The position numbers were made by a program, and so were the translations under genes. DNA of 64,000 nucleotides from Erysipelotrichia bacterium. GTDB lineage: Bacteria; Bacillota_I; Bacilli_A; Erysipelotrichales; Erysipelotrichaceae. Below the pieces are notes generated by a model. It ran no database searches and was not told the DNA's origin. It worked only from the letters and a program-made list of their open reading frames with translations. Position 1 is the first letter of the stretch, and each line of letters opens with the position of its first letter. The DNA is taken from the NCBI GenBank assembly GCA_012520255.1, contig JAAYOQ010000005.1, positions 24,001-88,000 of the forward strand. The letters are read 5' to 3'. Below are positions 25,517-34,482 of this stretch, piece by piece.

Positions 25517-26287
25517 ATGAAAAAAGTCTCTAAAATATTAGTAAATTTAACAAAAGTTTTGTTGATTTTGATTCTTTTTTTAGTGGTGGTTTTTACTATT
25601 TCTTATCAGTATATTAGAAAAACTAATTACGATGATCAATATCTGTTAAATATCAGTGAAGAGACGATAGATCCTTTAGAAGATTGTTATTACGACTCGA
25701 AAGAGAAAACGATAGTTTTTAAAATCAGTGATGAATTAATTTCTTCACATATTAAAATAGATAACCTTAAAAGAGAATTAAAGAAATATGATTTAGAGTT
25801 GATCAATTATGGCTTTGATATTGAAACAAAAGAAAAAGAATTTTGTCTATATGTTAAAGTTTTATATAAGGATTTTTTACCACTTGATGGGTATATTTTA
25901 TTTAACTATAGAGTAGATGATAGCATCATAGTAATGGATATCATAGAAGCTAAGATTGAAAATTGCTTAACGATTACTTTAGAGAAACTTCAAAAGTCAA
26001 ATTTTAAAACACAATACAGGTTTAAATATCCAACAATAGAAATAAGCCAGATGATTACTATTAACAGAAATTATCTGATAGTTGATTCTTATCATAATGA
26101 TACGTTAATTGTTAAATATAATCTTTTTGATTATATTTACAATTATTATAAAGAGATGTATGAAAATGGTGATCCAAGTTATTATATTTACATGACAATT
26201 GAAAAGTATGGTTTAGATAAATATGTAGAAACGAATTTTCCATATGTTGTTTTGGAATTGGAAAATTACGGAATAGAAATCAGGTAA
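25517..26287 (+). CDS. Unknown protein with N-terminal membrane anchor (256 aa)
   Basis: ATG 25517 is chosen because AGAGGTAG lies just upstream and M-K-K leads directly into a hydrophobic segment (about residues 10-32, I-L-I-L-F-L-V-V-V-F-T-I). The rest is a hydrophilic, probably extracellular domain rich in Y, I, K and D. No lipobox and no known domain. It follows the 78-residue gene by about 50 bases and may be in the same transcript. Function unknown. Confidence 0.68.
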   Translation: MKKVSKILVNLTKVLLILILFLVVVFTISYQYIRKTNYDDQYLLNISEETIDPLEDCYYDSKEKTIVFKISDELISSHIKIDNLKRELKKYDLELINYGFDIETKEKEFCLYVKVLYKDFLPLDGYILFNYRVDDSIIVMDIIEAKIENCLTITLEKLQKSNFKTQYRFKYPTIEISQMITINRNYLIVDSYHNDTLIVKYNLFDYIYNYYKEMYENGDPSYYIYMTIEKYGLDKYVETNFPYVVLELENYGIEIR

Positions 26288-26323
26288 TAATTAATATATA
26301 AATAATTTTTAAAATAGACATCG

Positions 26324-26348
26324 AAATAATCATCAGATTATTTTTTGT
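26324..26348 (+). terminator. Probable terminator
   Basis: AAATAATC and GATTATTT pair with an ATCA loop, followed by TTTG, downstream of the unknown membrane-anchored gene. Confidence 0.6.
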
Positions 26349-26400
26349 ATTATCATTTATTAATATGGCCTGATTATTGTATAATGTAGGTGGTGATTAT

Positions 26401-28059
26401 ATGAAAATAACAATTAAAGGCCCTAAAATGGATCCGATAAAGATGGAGTTTTCTCACGATATGAAGGCGGAAGAAATTTTAAATTTAGTTAAAGATAAAA
26501 TGCCTTATCCAATTTATGGTTGTAAAGTAGACAATTCTTATCGTGGCTTGTTGCATAATGTTCATCGTGATTGCACGGTAGAGTTTTTAGATATTCGAAC
26601 TTCAGCTATCTGGTATGTTTATCAGAACTCACTGATTTTACTTTTCATTAAGGCTGTTCATGATGTTTTAGATAAGTCAGTTTTAGTCAGTGTCAATAAT
26701 TCTTTAAGTAAAGGTTTATTTATAACTTTAAATCGAAATATCAATCAGAAGACAATTAAATTAATTGAGGATAAGATGCTTGAACTTGTCAAAAAAGATA
26801 TTCCGATTAAAAAGGAGCATATGACAAAAGAAAAGGCGATCGAATTAGCTAAAAAGCATAGACAACAAGAAACTTGTCGTTTGCTTGAAAGTATCCCGTC
26901 TTTAAATAATGTTGAGATATATTCTTTGGAAGATGAAGTGGAAATCTTTTATAATTTCTTAGTTCCTTCAACGGGGTATTTGCAGTATTTCGAATTGAAA
27001 AATTATAAAAATGGTTTACTATTGCGTTTCCCTCATCAAAGCAATCCGTTAATAATACCAGAATTTGAAGAGCAGAATGTTTTGTATAAAGCTTTTTCGG
27101 AAGTTAATAGATGGGGTCAATTAACTAATACTAACTATGTGGTAGATTTAAATGAGCAGATTTTAACTATGGGTTTAAAAGAATTATATTTGATGCAAGA
27201 AGCTTTGCATGAAAAAAAGATTTCTGATATTGCTGATGAAATTCTTAAGAGTAAAAAAAGAGTTGTTCTGATATGTGGCCCTAGTAGTAGTGGTAAAACA
27301 TCTTTTGCCAACAGGCTAAGTATTCAGCTTAAAGTCAACGGTTTAAGTACTTTGTGTTTGGGAACGGATGATTATTTTGTTAATCGTGATCAGACACCAC
27401 TTGATGAAAACGGACAAAAAGATTACGAAAGCATCAAAGCTGTAGATATAAAATTATTCACTAGTGATATTCAAAAACTATTAAATGGTCAGGAAGTTGA
27501 TTTACCTTATTTTGATTTTACCAAAGGTGAAAAGATCTTTGGCGACAAAATCACAAAAATTGATAAAAAACATGTACTGATAATTGAAGGAATTCATGCA
27601 TTAAATGAAAAACTGACAGAAGGAATTTCTGAAAATGAAAAATTCAAAATTTATATATCACCATTTTCACCAATCAGTATTGATCATCATAATCGTATTC
27701 CTACAACTGACTGTCGTATGCTAAGAAGGATGGTCAGAGATTATCAATTTAGAAACAGAAGTGTTAAACAGACTATTGCTGAATGGCCAAAGGTCAGAGC
27801 TGGAGAAGAAAAGAATATTTTCCCTTATGCTGACCAGGCTGAAGTTTTCTTCAATTCCAATTGCATATATGAGTTTGCGGTACTTAAAAAGTATGCCGAG
27901 CCTCTTTTAAGAGAAGTAAAACCAGATGAAGAGGAATATGCTGAAGCTCAGAGGATGTTGTCATTTTTAAGATTTTTTGATGTGGCTACTGATGATGATA
28001 AGATTGTCAACAACTCTATTATTAGAGAGTTTATAGGCGGATCCATATTGGTTCACTAG
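26401..28059 (+). CDS. Nucleoside (uridine-like) kinase with N-terminal TGS and ThrRS-like domains
   Basis: 552 residues from ATG 26401 behind AGGTGGTG. Residues 1-65 look like a TGS domain; the next 150 resemble the second additional domain of threonyl-tRNA synthetase (H-R-Q-Q-E-T-C-R). Residues about 280-490 are a uridine-kinase/phosphoribulokinase-type P-loop domain with G-P-S-S-S-G-K-T (Walker A, about 290), T-D-D-Y-F-V and I-E-G-I-H-A-L-N. This fusion is a known Firmicutes family annotated as nucleoside or uridine kinase; its exact substrate is unsettled. A TATAAT lies at 26380-26385. Confidence 0.88.
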   Translation: MKITIKGPKMDPIKMEFSHDMKAEEILNLVKDKMPYPIYGCKVDNSYRGLLHNVHRDCTVEFLDIRTSAIWYVYQNSLILLFIKAVHDVLDKSVLVSVNNSLSKGLFITLNRNINQKTIKLIEDKMLELVKKDIPIKKEHMTKEKAIELAKKHRQQETCRLLESIPSLNNVEIYSLEDEVEIFYNFLVPSTGYLQYFELKNYKNGLLLRFPHQSNPLIIPEFEEQNVLYKAFSEVNRWGQLTNTNYVVDLNEQILTMGLKELYLMQEALHEKKISDIADEILKSKKRVVLICGPSSSGKTSFANRLSIQLKVNGLSTLCLGTDDYFVNRDQTPLDENGQKDYESIKAVDIKLFTSDIQKLLNGQEVDLPYFDFTKGEKIFGDKITKIDKKHVLIIEGIHALNEKLTEGISENEKFKIYISPFSPISIDHHNRIPTTDCRMLRRMVRDYQFRNRSVKQTIAEWPKVRAGEEKNIFPYADQAEVFFNSNCIYEFAVLKKYAEPLLREVKPDEEEYAEAQRMLSFLRFFDVATDDDKIVNNSIIREFIGGSILVH

Positions 28060-28070
28060 AAAAGCTGAAA

Positions 28071-28320
28071 ATGATTAAAATGAATAACCCGACAGCTGCA
28101 TCAGTGGATGGCAAAATTGAAAACCAACAGTTAAAGAAGACTGTAAAAAAATATGCTGACTGAAAGGTATCCTTGAATATGCCGATGAAAAAATCAATGA
28201 TGATAAGATAATGTATGAAGTTGATACAGTTATAAAAGAAAATTGTGATATGCAATATGCAATCACGTCAATTTATCTCATTTACAATAGAGGTTTATTT
28301 AGAAAGGGGAAAGGAAAAGT
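28071..28320 (+). pseudogene. Remnant of an unknown gene, frameshifted
   Basis: ATG 28071 opens M-I-K-M-N-N-P-T-A-A-S-V-D-G-K-I-E-N and ends at TGA 28161. One base over, the frame continues with L-K-G-I-L-E-Y-A-D-E-K-I-N-D-D-K and runs open past 28320 into the next gene. Dropping one base near 28160 would join the two into one helical, charged protein. No family recognised and no ribosome site. It may be the relic of a mobile-element or toxin-type gene, which is only a guess. Confidence 0.35.
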
Positions 28321-28329
28321 TAAAACAAA

Positions 28330-28740
28330 ATGTTTAAAGATTTAGTGTTAGATTATTATCGAAAGGAAAACGATTTATCCTGTTCTGAAGCGATGATTAA
28401 AGCTGGTAACGAATACTTTGGTTTGAATATGACCGAAAATTGTTTCAGATTATTTAGTGGCTTTTCCGGAGGTATGTATGGTAATTGTACCTGTGGGGCT
28501 GTAACTGGTGCGGTAGCCATTTTGTCACTTCTGTATGTTGAAAATGGAGCTCACAATTCGCCTTTGATGAAAAAGAAAGTATCCAGATTTATAGAGTTGT
28601 TTAGAAAAGAATTGTCATCGACAGAATGTGGGATTTTAAAAAATTTACATCACACTCCAGAAATCAGATGTTCAAAAATGATGTTAGTAGCAGCGCAATT
28701 GGTTGAACAGGTTGTTAATGAAAAGATGGACTATAAATAA
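28330..28740 (+). CDS. C_GCAxxG_C_C family probable redox protein
   Basis: 136 residues. The conserved cysteine pattern is visible: C18 (D-L-S-C-S-E-A), then G-N-C-T-C-G-A-V-T-G-A (about 55-65), a later C near 98 (T-E-C-G) and C near 112 (R-C-S-K-M). Members are proposed redox-active proteins, some linked to C-x-x-C chemistry; no function is established. AAAGGGGAAAGG lies upstream of the ATG. Confidence 0.85.
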   Translation: MFKDLVLDYYRKENDLSCSEAMIKAGNEYFGLNMTENCFRLFSGFSGGMYGNCTCGAVTGAVAILSLLYVENGAHNSPLMKKKVSRFIELFRKELSSTECGILKNLHHTPEIRCSKMMLVAAQLVEQVVNEKMDYK

Positions 28741-28762
28741 ACATAGTCTTTTATTTGTTGTT

Positions 28763-28791
28763 TTTACATTATGCAATCAACTTGTGATAAA
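28763..28791 (+). promoter_or_regulatory. Promoter of the CapD-like gene
   Basis: TTTACA (28763-28768), 17 bases, GATAAA (28786-28791). Transcription would start near 28798, which argues for the downstream ATGs (28824 or 28830) as the gene start. Confidence 0.5.
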
Positions 28792-28823
28792 ATCAGTTGG
28801 TTGATAAAGCCGTTGATAAGTGT

Positions 28824-30692
28824 ATGATTATGAGAAAAGAACCAAGCAAGAACAAAATTTTTAATTTCAAAAAAATAGGGTTAATAACTCTAGATGTTTT
28901 AGTTGTGGTTTTATCAATGTTTGGAGCTTTGTTTTTGAGATTTAAGGGTGTAATCGAACCATTTTATTTAGGACGTCTAAAAAAAATAGGCTTACTAATA
29001 GTTTTCTTTGATATTGCTATTTTTTATTATAAGAGCTTTTATAACAGTTTATGGACTTATGCAGAAGTGCGAGAATTTAAAAATATTGTTAAAGGTACAC
29101 TAATGGCTTCAATCATAAATATTGTTGTTTGTGAGCTTACTTTCAACTCAATGCCTAGAAGTTGTTATTTCATCTTTTTTTTGTTAGTAACAATGTTGGC
29201 TGGTGGTTATAGGTATATGTATCAATATTTTTCAAAGGTTTTACTGAATAAAAAGAAAAATGTTGAAAACATCAGCAATGTAATGATTGTCGGTGCTGGT
29301 GCTGCTGGTAAAAAAATTGCCAGAGAAATAATCACCTCTAGAGAAACAAAGAAGAAAGTTGTCTGTTTTATTGATGATAATCCAAGTAAAAAAGGATTGT
29401 TATTAAACAACATAGCAATTTACGGAAACAGAAATCTCATTAAAGAAGCTGTTAGAAAGTTTGATGTTGATGAAATCTATGTTGCTATTCCAAGTGCAAC
29501 AAAAAAGCAGATAACTGAAATCCTGAATATTTGTAACGAGACTGGAAAACATACAGAAGTATTACCAAAAGTTTTTCAGTTGACTACTGATGAAATTAAA
29601 TTATCAGATTTAAGAAAAGTAGAACTTGAAGACTTGCTGGAAAAAGTGCCGATTGAAGTGAATTTAGAGGAAATAATTGATTATATCTATGACAGGATCG
29701 TTTTAGTTACAGGTGGAGGGGGCTCTATTGGTTGTGAATTATGTCGCCAAATTGTCAAATGTAAACCTAAGAAATTAATAATCTTAGATATTTATGAAAA
29801 TAATACTTATAAGATTCAACTGGAATTGCAGAAAGATTATCCAGATTTAGATTTGGATGTGCTGATTGCTTCGATCAGGGATGAAGGCAGAATTAATAGT
29901 ATATTTAAAAAATATAAACCAGATATTGTTTATCATGCTGCTGCTCATAAACACGTACCTCTGATGGAAGACTCTCCAAATGAAGCGGTGAAAAACAACG
30001 TCTTTGGCACTTATAATATCGCTGAAGCCTGTTACAGGTATGAAGTTGAAAAAATGGTTTTAATTTCCAGTGATAAAGCAGTAAATCCTGTTAATATTAT
30101 GGGAGCAACTAAGAGAATCTGTGAAATGATTATTCAGGCTTATGCCAATAAATCGAAAAAAACAAAATTTACAGCTGTCAGATTTGGCAATGTTTTAGGC
30201 TCTAGTGGCTCAGTTGTAAATATCTTTAAACAGCAGATTGCTGAAGGTGGACCAGTTACCGTGACGGACCCAAATATTATTAGATATTTTATGACTATTC
30301 CAGAAGCAGTATTACTAGTTTTACAAGCAGGATACTATGCTGAGGGTGGTGAAATATTTGTCTTTGACATGGGCAAACAAGTGAAAATCTTAGATATAGC
30401 CAAAAAACTTATTAGATTATACGGTTATGAGCCTTACAAGGATATTCCAATTATTTTTACCGGTTTAAGATCAGGGGAAAAGCTATATGAAGAGCTTTTG
30501 ATGGCTGAAGAATACTTGCAAGAAACTCCAAATCATCTGATTCGTATTGCTGAGCCGATTGAAATGAATTATCAGAAATTTTTTCAACAGTTAACAGAAT
30601 TAAAAGAGTTAGCTTACCAGGAAACAGACCAGATGAAAGAAATAGTCAGTCAACTGGTTGAGACATATCGTTATAAAAATGAGGATGTTTAG
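28824..30692 (+). CDS. Nucleotide-sugar 4,6-dehydratase, CapD/PglF/WbpM-type membrane protein
   Basis: About 622 residues. Four hydrophobic segments span the first 130 residues. A first Rossmann domain (CoA-binding-like, G-A-G-A-A-G-K-K, about 155) is followed by the NAD-binding SDR domain with T-G-G-G-G-S-I-G (about 295), H-A-A-A-H-K-H-V-P-L-M-E and S-S-D-K-A-V-N-P-V-N-I-M-G-A-T-K (about 415), where Met replaces the usual catalytic Tyr, as in the UDP-GlcNAc 4,6-dehydratase group. It feeds surface polysaccharide or glycan synthesis. No other glycan genes are adjacent. Start uncertain between 28824 and 28830. Confidence 0.9.
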   Translation: MIMRKEPSKNKIFNFKKIGLITLDVLVVVLSMFGALFLRFKGVIEPFYLGRLKKIGLLIVFFDIAIFYYKSFYNSLWTYAEVREFKNIVKGTLMASIINIVVCELTFNSMPRSCYFIFFLLVTMLAGGYRYMYQYFSKVLLNKKKNVENISNVMIVGAGAAGKKIAREIITSRETKKKVVCFIDDNPSKKGLLLNNIAIYGNRNLIKEAVRKFDVDEIYVAIPSATKKQITEILNICNETGKHTEVLPKVFQLTTDEIKLSDLRKVELEDLLEKVPIEVNLEEIIDYIYDRIVLVTGGGGSIGCELCRQIVKCKPKKLIILDIYENNTYKIQLELQKDYPDLDLDVLIASIRDEGRINSIFKKYKPDIVYHAAAHKHVPLMEDSPNEAVKNNVFGTYNIAEACYRYEVEKMVLISSDKAVNPVNIMGATKRICEMIIQAYANKSKKTKFTAVRFGNVLGSSGSVVNIFKQQIAEGGPVTVTDPNIIRYFMTIPEAVLLVLQAGYYAEGGEIFVFDMGKQVKILDIAKKLIRLYGYEPYKDIPIIFTGLRSGEKLYEELLMAEEYLQETPNHLIRIAEPIEMNYQKFFQQLTELKELAYQETDQMKEIVSQLVETYRYKNEDV

Positions 30693-30803
30693 TATTTCTG
30701 TTTCAATAAATAAAATCAATTAATTGATATGATGTTAATATTACGGTAAATGTTTGTAGATATTGTTGTACATTGTCTTTAAAAAGAACAGATAAGGAGT
30801 AGT

Positions 30804-31202
30804 ATGAAAGAAAAAAATAAACGGATTCCTTTTTTTGAAATAAAGGGAGTGGTAATACCAGGTCGTGGTATTGGAAAAAAGATAGGAATGCCAACTGCCA
30901 ATATAAAGATTGCAGATGAAGATAAATTGCCAGAACCTGGAGTGTATATTTCAAGAATTTTTCTTAAAGGAGAAACTCTTTATGGAGTAACACATATAGG
31001 AAGGCGTCCAACCTTTGATGAAAGTCAAGAGATATCATTTGAAACTCACATTCTTAATTTCGACAAAAATATTTATGGCTGTAAAATACAGATACAACTG
31101 TTTTCTAAAATTCGAAAGCCTCAAAAGTTTGAAGAACCATCAGAGCTGCTAGAACAAATCAGAAAAGATTGTCTTGTTGCTCAAAAATACTGGAATCTTT
31201 AA
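30804..31202 (+). CDS. Stand-alone riboflavin kinase
   Basis: 132 residues corresponding to the C-terminal riboflavin kinase half of bacterial RibF, without the FAD synthetase half. Motifs: G-V-V-I-P-G-R-G-I-G-K-K-I-G-M-P-T-A-N (about 13-31), P-G-V-Y, G-R-R-P-T-F, the catalytic glutamate in F-E-T-H-I-L-N-F-D (about 82) and Y-G-C-K-I. It would convert riboflavin to FMN. ATAAGGAG precedes ATG 30804. No FMN riboswitch is visible upstream. A full RibF may exist elsewhere. Confidence 0.87.
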   Translation: MKEKNKRIPFFEIKGVVIPGRGIGKKIGMPTANIKIADEDKLPEPGVYISRIFLKGETLYGVTHIGRRPTFDESQEISFETHILNFDKNIYGCKIQIQLFSKIRKPQKFEEPSELLEQIRKDCLVAQKYWNL

Positions 31203-31387
31203 TAGTCTGCTTTGTTAATTGTATTTGAAACCAGATTTATATTTATAAGTAATAAGTTGGAAAGAAATTATTTAATATTTTCTTTTTTAATGCCATATCA
31301 ATATACTATAACAAGCATACAAAACCGCTTTAAAGAAATAGCTTTAAAAGGTGTTATACTGAAAATGTAGACAAGAGGTGTGTGTTA

Positions 31388-31882
31388 ATGAAAATGTATG
31401 TTCAACAGAAGGTTTTCAGATTAGCTGATGAGTTTATTGTTTATAGTGAAAAACAGCAACCATTATATTATGTTTATGGGAAACTATTTTCTTGGAGTAA
31501 AGAGTTGCGTATTTGTGATGTTAATAATCAAGATGTTGCTTTTATAAAAAGGGAGATATTTTCATTATTGCCCAGGTACTATTTTTATATTGACAATCTT
31601 CAAATTGGGGAAATAGTAAGAAGATTTTCGCTTTTTTATCCCAGCTATTTTATTGAAGGATTAAATTGGCAATGTGAAGGTGACTTTTGGGCTCACAATT
31701 ATTCGATAACTCACAAAGGGGAAATAATTGCGACGATAAAAAAAGAATGGTTATCTTGGGGTGACTTTTATACGATAGATGTAGCTGAAGAAGAAAATAG
31801 TTTAAAAGTATTATTAGTCTGTTTAACAATCGATGCTTGTCTGCAAAGCAGCAGTAATGCTGCAACTAATGCTAACAATTAA
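31388..31882 (+). CDS. LURP-one-related (LOR/YxjI-type) protein
   Basis: 164 residues of the LURP-one/Tubby-like beta-barrel family. Pattern: M-Y-V-Q-Q-K-V-F-R-L-A-D-E-F at the start, Y-Y-V-Y-G-K-L-F-S-W, a W-x-C-E-G-D-F-W-A-H-N-Y core and K-K-E-W-L-S-W-G-D-F-Y-T-I-D-V near residues 118-132. Function in bacteria unknown. AGAGGTG sets ATG 31388 as start over GTG 31382. The DUF2500 gene follows by 17 bases. Confidence 0.88.
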   Translation: MKMYVQQKVFRLADEFIVYSEKQQPLYYVYGKLFSWSKELRICDVNNQDVAFIKREIFSLLPRYYFYIDNLQIGEIVRRFSLFYPSYFIEGLNWQCEGDFWAHNYSITHKGEIIATIKKEWLSWGDFYTIDVAEEENSLKVLLVCLTIDACLQSSSNAATNANN

Positions 31883-31899
31883 CCAAAAGGAGAATTATT

Positions 31900-32265
31900 A
31901 TGTCTGAAGCTGTATTTTTATTTGCATCAGTATTTATTATAGGGGTGTTTATCTATAGTGTGTATAGTTTAATCAGTCAAAAAATAAAAGATGACAGATC
32001 ACCGGTTTTAAGAGCCAAAGCTACAGTGGTAGCTAAAAGAGTTGAGGTGTCAACCAGCAGTAATATTCATCATCACGGTACTGGAAACATTCATCATAAC
32101 CATATTTCAACAAGCACAAGCTACTATGTAACTTTTGAACTTGATAGTGGAGAAAGAAAAGAGTTTTCTGTGTATGGTGATGAGTATGGTTTACTGGTAG
32201 AAAAAGATTATGGTTATCTGACTTATCAGGGAAGCAGGTTTAAAGGCTTTGAGATTATGTCTTAG
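31900..32265 (+). CDS. DUF2500 family membrane protein
   Basis: 121 residues: one N-terminal membrane helix (about 4-25), then a soluble domain with R-A-K-A-T-V-V-A-K-R, a histidine-rich loop (H-H-H-G-T-G-N-I-H-H-N-H, about 57-68), Y-Y-V-T-F-E-L-D-S-G-E-R-K-E-F and L-T-Y-Q-G-S-R-F-K-G-F-E at the end. This is the DUF2500 pattern; role unknown. The His cluster could bind metal. AAAAGGAG precedes the ATG and it shares an operon with the LURP-one gene. Confidence 0.87.
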   Translation: MSEAVFLFASVFIIGVFIYSVYSLISQKIKDDRSPVLRAKATVVAKRVEVSTSSNIHHHGTGNIHHNHISTSTSYYVTFELDSGERKEFSVYGDEYGLLVEKDYGYLTYQGSRFKGFEIMS

Positions 32266-32336
32266 TGTTTTGCTTGTTAGTTTCAAATTTATAACTTAAA
32301 ATAGATATGTCAGCTTAAAAAGAAAGGGTTATGAGT

Positions 32337-34106
32337 ATGAAAAAGATTTTACAAATACTGCTAGTAACATTAATGATTTTATCTTTGTTCGGATGTAAAA
32401 AACCTGAAGTTATTGTACCTGAAGATCCACTTGACGAAGATTTTCAACAAATAATTGATGAATGGTTTATAGAAGATATGAGTGAGGATTATTTAAGCCT
32501 ACATTTCGGTCTTGTAAATCCAAAAGATTTTGGAATTGAAAATGTTGAAGTTACTTTAGGTGAAATTGAAATTGAGGATGATTATGATGGTTACCTTAGA
32601 AGATTGGAAGTTTTAAATAACTATGATATTAGCAATTTAAATAGAACACAACTGATAACATATAAAGCCTTAATTGCTTATTATAATAAAATGCAAACAT
32701 ATTTAGATTCTGAATATGACTATGGTTTTGTCTTTACTCCTAATAGAGGTGTCAATAATAATTTGATTACTAATTTTACGGAGTTTGAACTTAGAAGTGA
32801 ACAAGATGCTAGAGATTTAATTACTTTAGTATTAGATAGTGAAAGATATATTGATTTATGTATTGACTACACCAGGGAACAAGCTGAAGAAGGGATTGTT
32901 CAAAAAGATGCGGTAATCGATAAGATTATTGATTCTTGTGAAAGATTTATCTCCCGCATCGAAGATAATGAAGTAATCAAAGCTTATAATGCTTCAATTG
33001 AAAAACTTGAATTGGCTAATGAAGAAGAATTGAAACAACAGCTATCTGATGCAGTTATCAATGTATTAATTCCTTCTTATCAGAAAATAATTGATTTTTA
33101 TCAAGGTTTATATGGTAAATGTACTAATCCTGATGGCTTATTCTACTATGAAGGTGGAACAGACTATTATGAAGTAATATTCTTAGGTGGTGTATCTTCA
33201 ACTGACAGATCAGTTGATAAATGGGGTGCAACATTAAGAAGTGCGATTAAAAGTGTTGTTAAGAAAATTACAGCAGTTTCAAATAAAATGAGTTATGATG
33301 ATTACAACAAATGGGCCAGTGGAGCAAATCATTATGGTTATAAAGATCCTTATGAAATGATTGAATATGTAAAGAGTCAAATGTCTGATGACTTCCCAGC
33401 AATTCCAGAGGTTGAATATTCAGTTAATTATTTGGATCCTACAGTAACAAGTGATAATATAGCTGCCTATTATTTGATAGCTGCATTTGACAATCTCTCA
33501 AAAAATGTCATTAAAGTAAATGAAACTTATAGTAAGAATTCACCAGATGACATGGCTATCACTTTAGCACATGAAGCTTATCCAGGACATTTATACCAGC
33601 ACACTTATTACTTTACGCATCATCCTTCTCAGAAAGTCAGATACAATGTCGGATTTATCGGCTATTCTGAAGGCTGGGCGATGTATTCAGAAGAATATGG
33701 TTATAGATATTATGAGAAGAGTAAGAATATAGCGGAACTTGAAATTCTATATTTGAGATTTAATTATTATCTGCAAGCTTATTGTGACATGTTAATTAAC
33801 TACTATGGCCATCAGGTTGATGATGTAGCTAACTACTTAACCGAATACTTTGGTGAAAGCTATGCTCATTCTCTGGCAGAAAACATCTATGATACTTTAA
33901 TTGGTGATCCAAGCATGTTTACTCCATATGCACTTGGTTATTATCAGATGACATCACTATATGATAAGACCCAAAAAGCTTTAGATAAGGATTTCAATGT
34001 CAAAGAATTTAATACTTTAATTTTAGATACAGGAGATGTTGATTTTGATACCTTAACCTGGATAGTTGATGAGTATATCGCTTCTAAAACAGCGCCAAAG
34101 GAATAA
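32337..34106 (+). CDS. DUF885 family metallopeptidase-like lipoprotein
   Basis: 589 residues with a lipoprotein signal ending L-S-L-F-G-C (Cys20). The DUF885 zinc-site motifs are H-E-A-Y-P-G-H-L-Y-Q (about 411-420) and, 30 residues on, E-G-W-A-M-Y-S-E-E, giving H-x5-H plus a downstream glutamate. Members are probable extracellular peptidases or carboxypeptidases. ATG 32337 is 8 bases after AAAGGG; ATG 32331 is too close. It is transcribed alone and ends in a strong terminator. Confidence 0.9.
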   Translation: MKKILQILLVTLMILSLFGCKKPEVIVPEDPLDEDFQQIIDEWFIEDMSEDYLSLHFGLVNPKDFGIENVEVTLGEIEIEDDYDGYLRRLEVLNNYDISNLNRTQLITYKALIAYYNKMQTYLDSEYDYGFVFTPNRGVNNNLITNFTEFELRSEQDARDLITLVLDSERYIDLCIDYTREQAEEGIVQKDAVIDKIIDSCERFISRIEDNEVIKAYNASIEKLELANEEELKQQLSDAVINVLIPSYQKIIDFYQGLYGKCTNPDGLFYYEGGTDYYEVIFLGGVSSTDRSVDKWGATLRSAIKSVVKKITAVSNKMSYDDYNKWASGANHYGYKDPYEMIEYVKSQMSDDFPAIPEVEYSVNYLDPTVTSDNIAAYYLIAAFDNLSKNVIKVNETYSKNSPDDMAITLAHEAYPGHLYQHTYYFTHHPSQKVRYNVGFIGYSEGWAMYSEEYGYRYYEKSKNIAELEILYLRFNYYLQAYCDMLINYYGHQVDDVANYLTEYFGESYAHSLAENIYDTLIGDPSMFTPYALGYYQMTSLYDKTQKALDKDFNVKEFNTLILDTGDVDFDTLTWIVDEYIASKTAPKE

Positions 34107-34134
34107 AAATCATATTAAACAGTTTATAAAATCT

Positions 34135-34162
34135 GGAGGCAGATGTTTGCCTCCTTTTTTAA
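34135..34162 (+). terminator. Terminator of the DUF885 gene
   Basis: GGAGGCA and TGCCTCC form a GC-rich stem around GATGTT, followed by TTTTTT. Confidence 0.9.
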
Positions 34163-34482
34163 TTAAATAATCCTATGTTTTTTCTTATATATATTTTTTA
34201 AATAAAACATAATGTATATAATTTTAATATTCTAGTTATTGATAGCAGTCAATGTTGGGTGATATAATTATTATAGTTAGGGAATTTATAAAAATTTAAA
34301 AGCATTCAGTTAAGTTAGAGGTTTATAACTCTCGCTTGTTTGTTGTTGTGTAAAGGTTGATTTTTATCATTTTAATCATCTATCTAAATCTTCATAATCA
34401 TAACAAGTCATCAAAGGCATGAAAATGTCTGATAAATATTTATTAATAAATTATAAGAGATAATTTATAGGGGAGAAAAAGT
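34163..34482. other. Gene-free stretch
   Basis: About 320 AT-rich bases with no open frame of note on either strand. It probably carries the promoter of the downstream surface protein. I see no riboswitch, tRNA or repeat. GGGGAG at its end is the ribosome site of the next gene. Confidence 0.5.

Noticed and set aside
28031..28266. Two minus-strand open frames of 60-75 codons
   Set aside because: They lie opposite the gene remnant and the end of the kinase gene, with no ribosome site.
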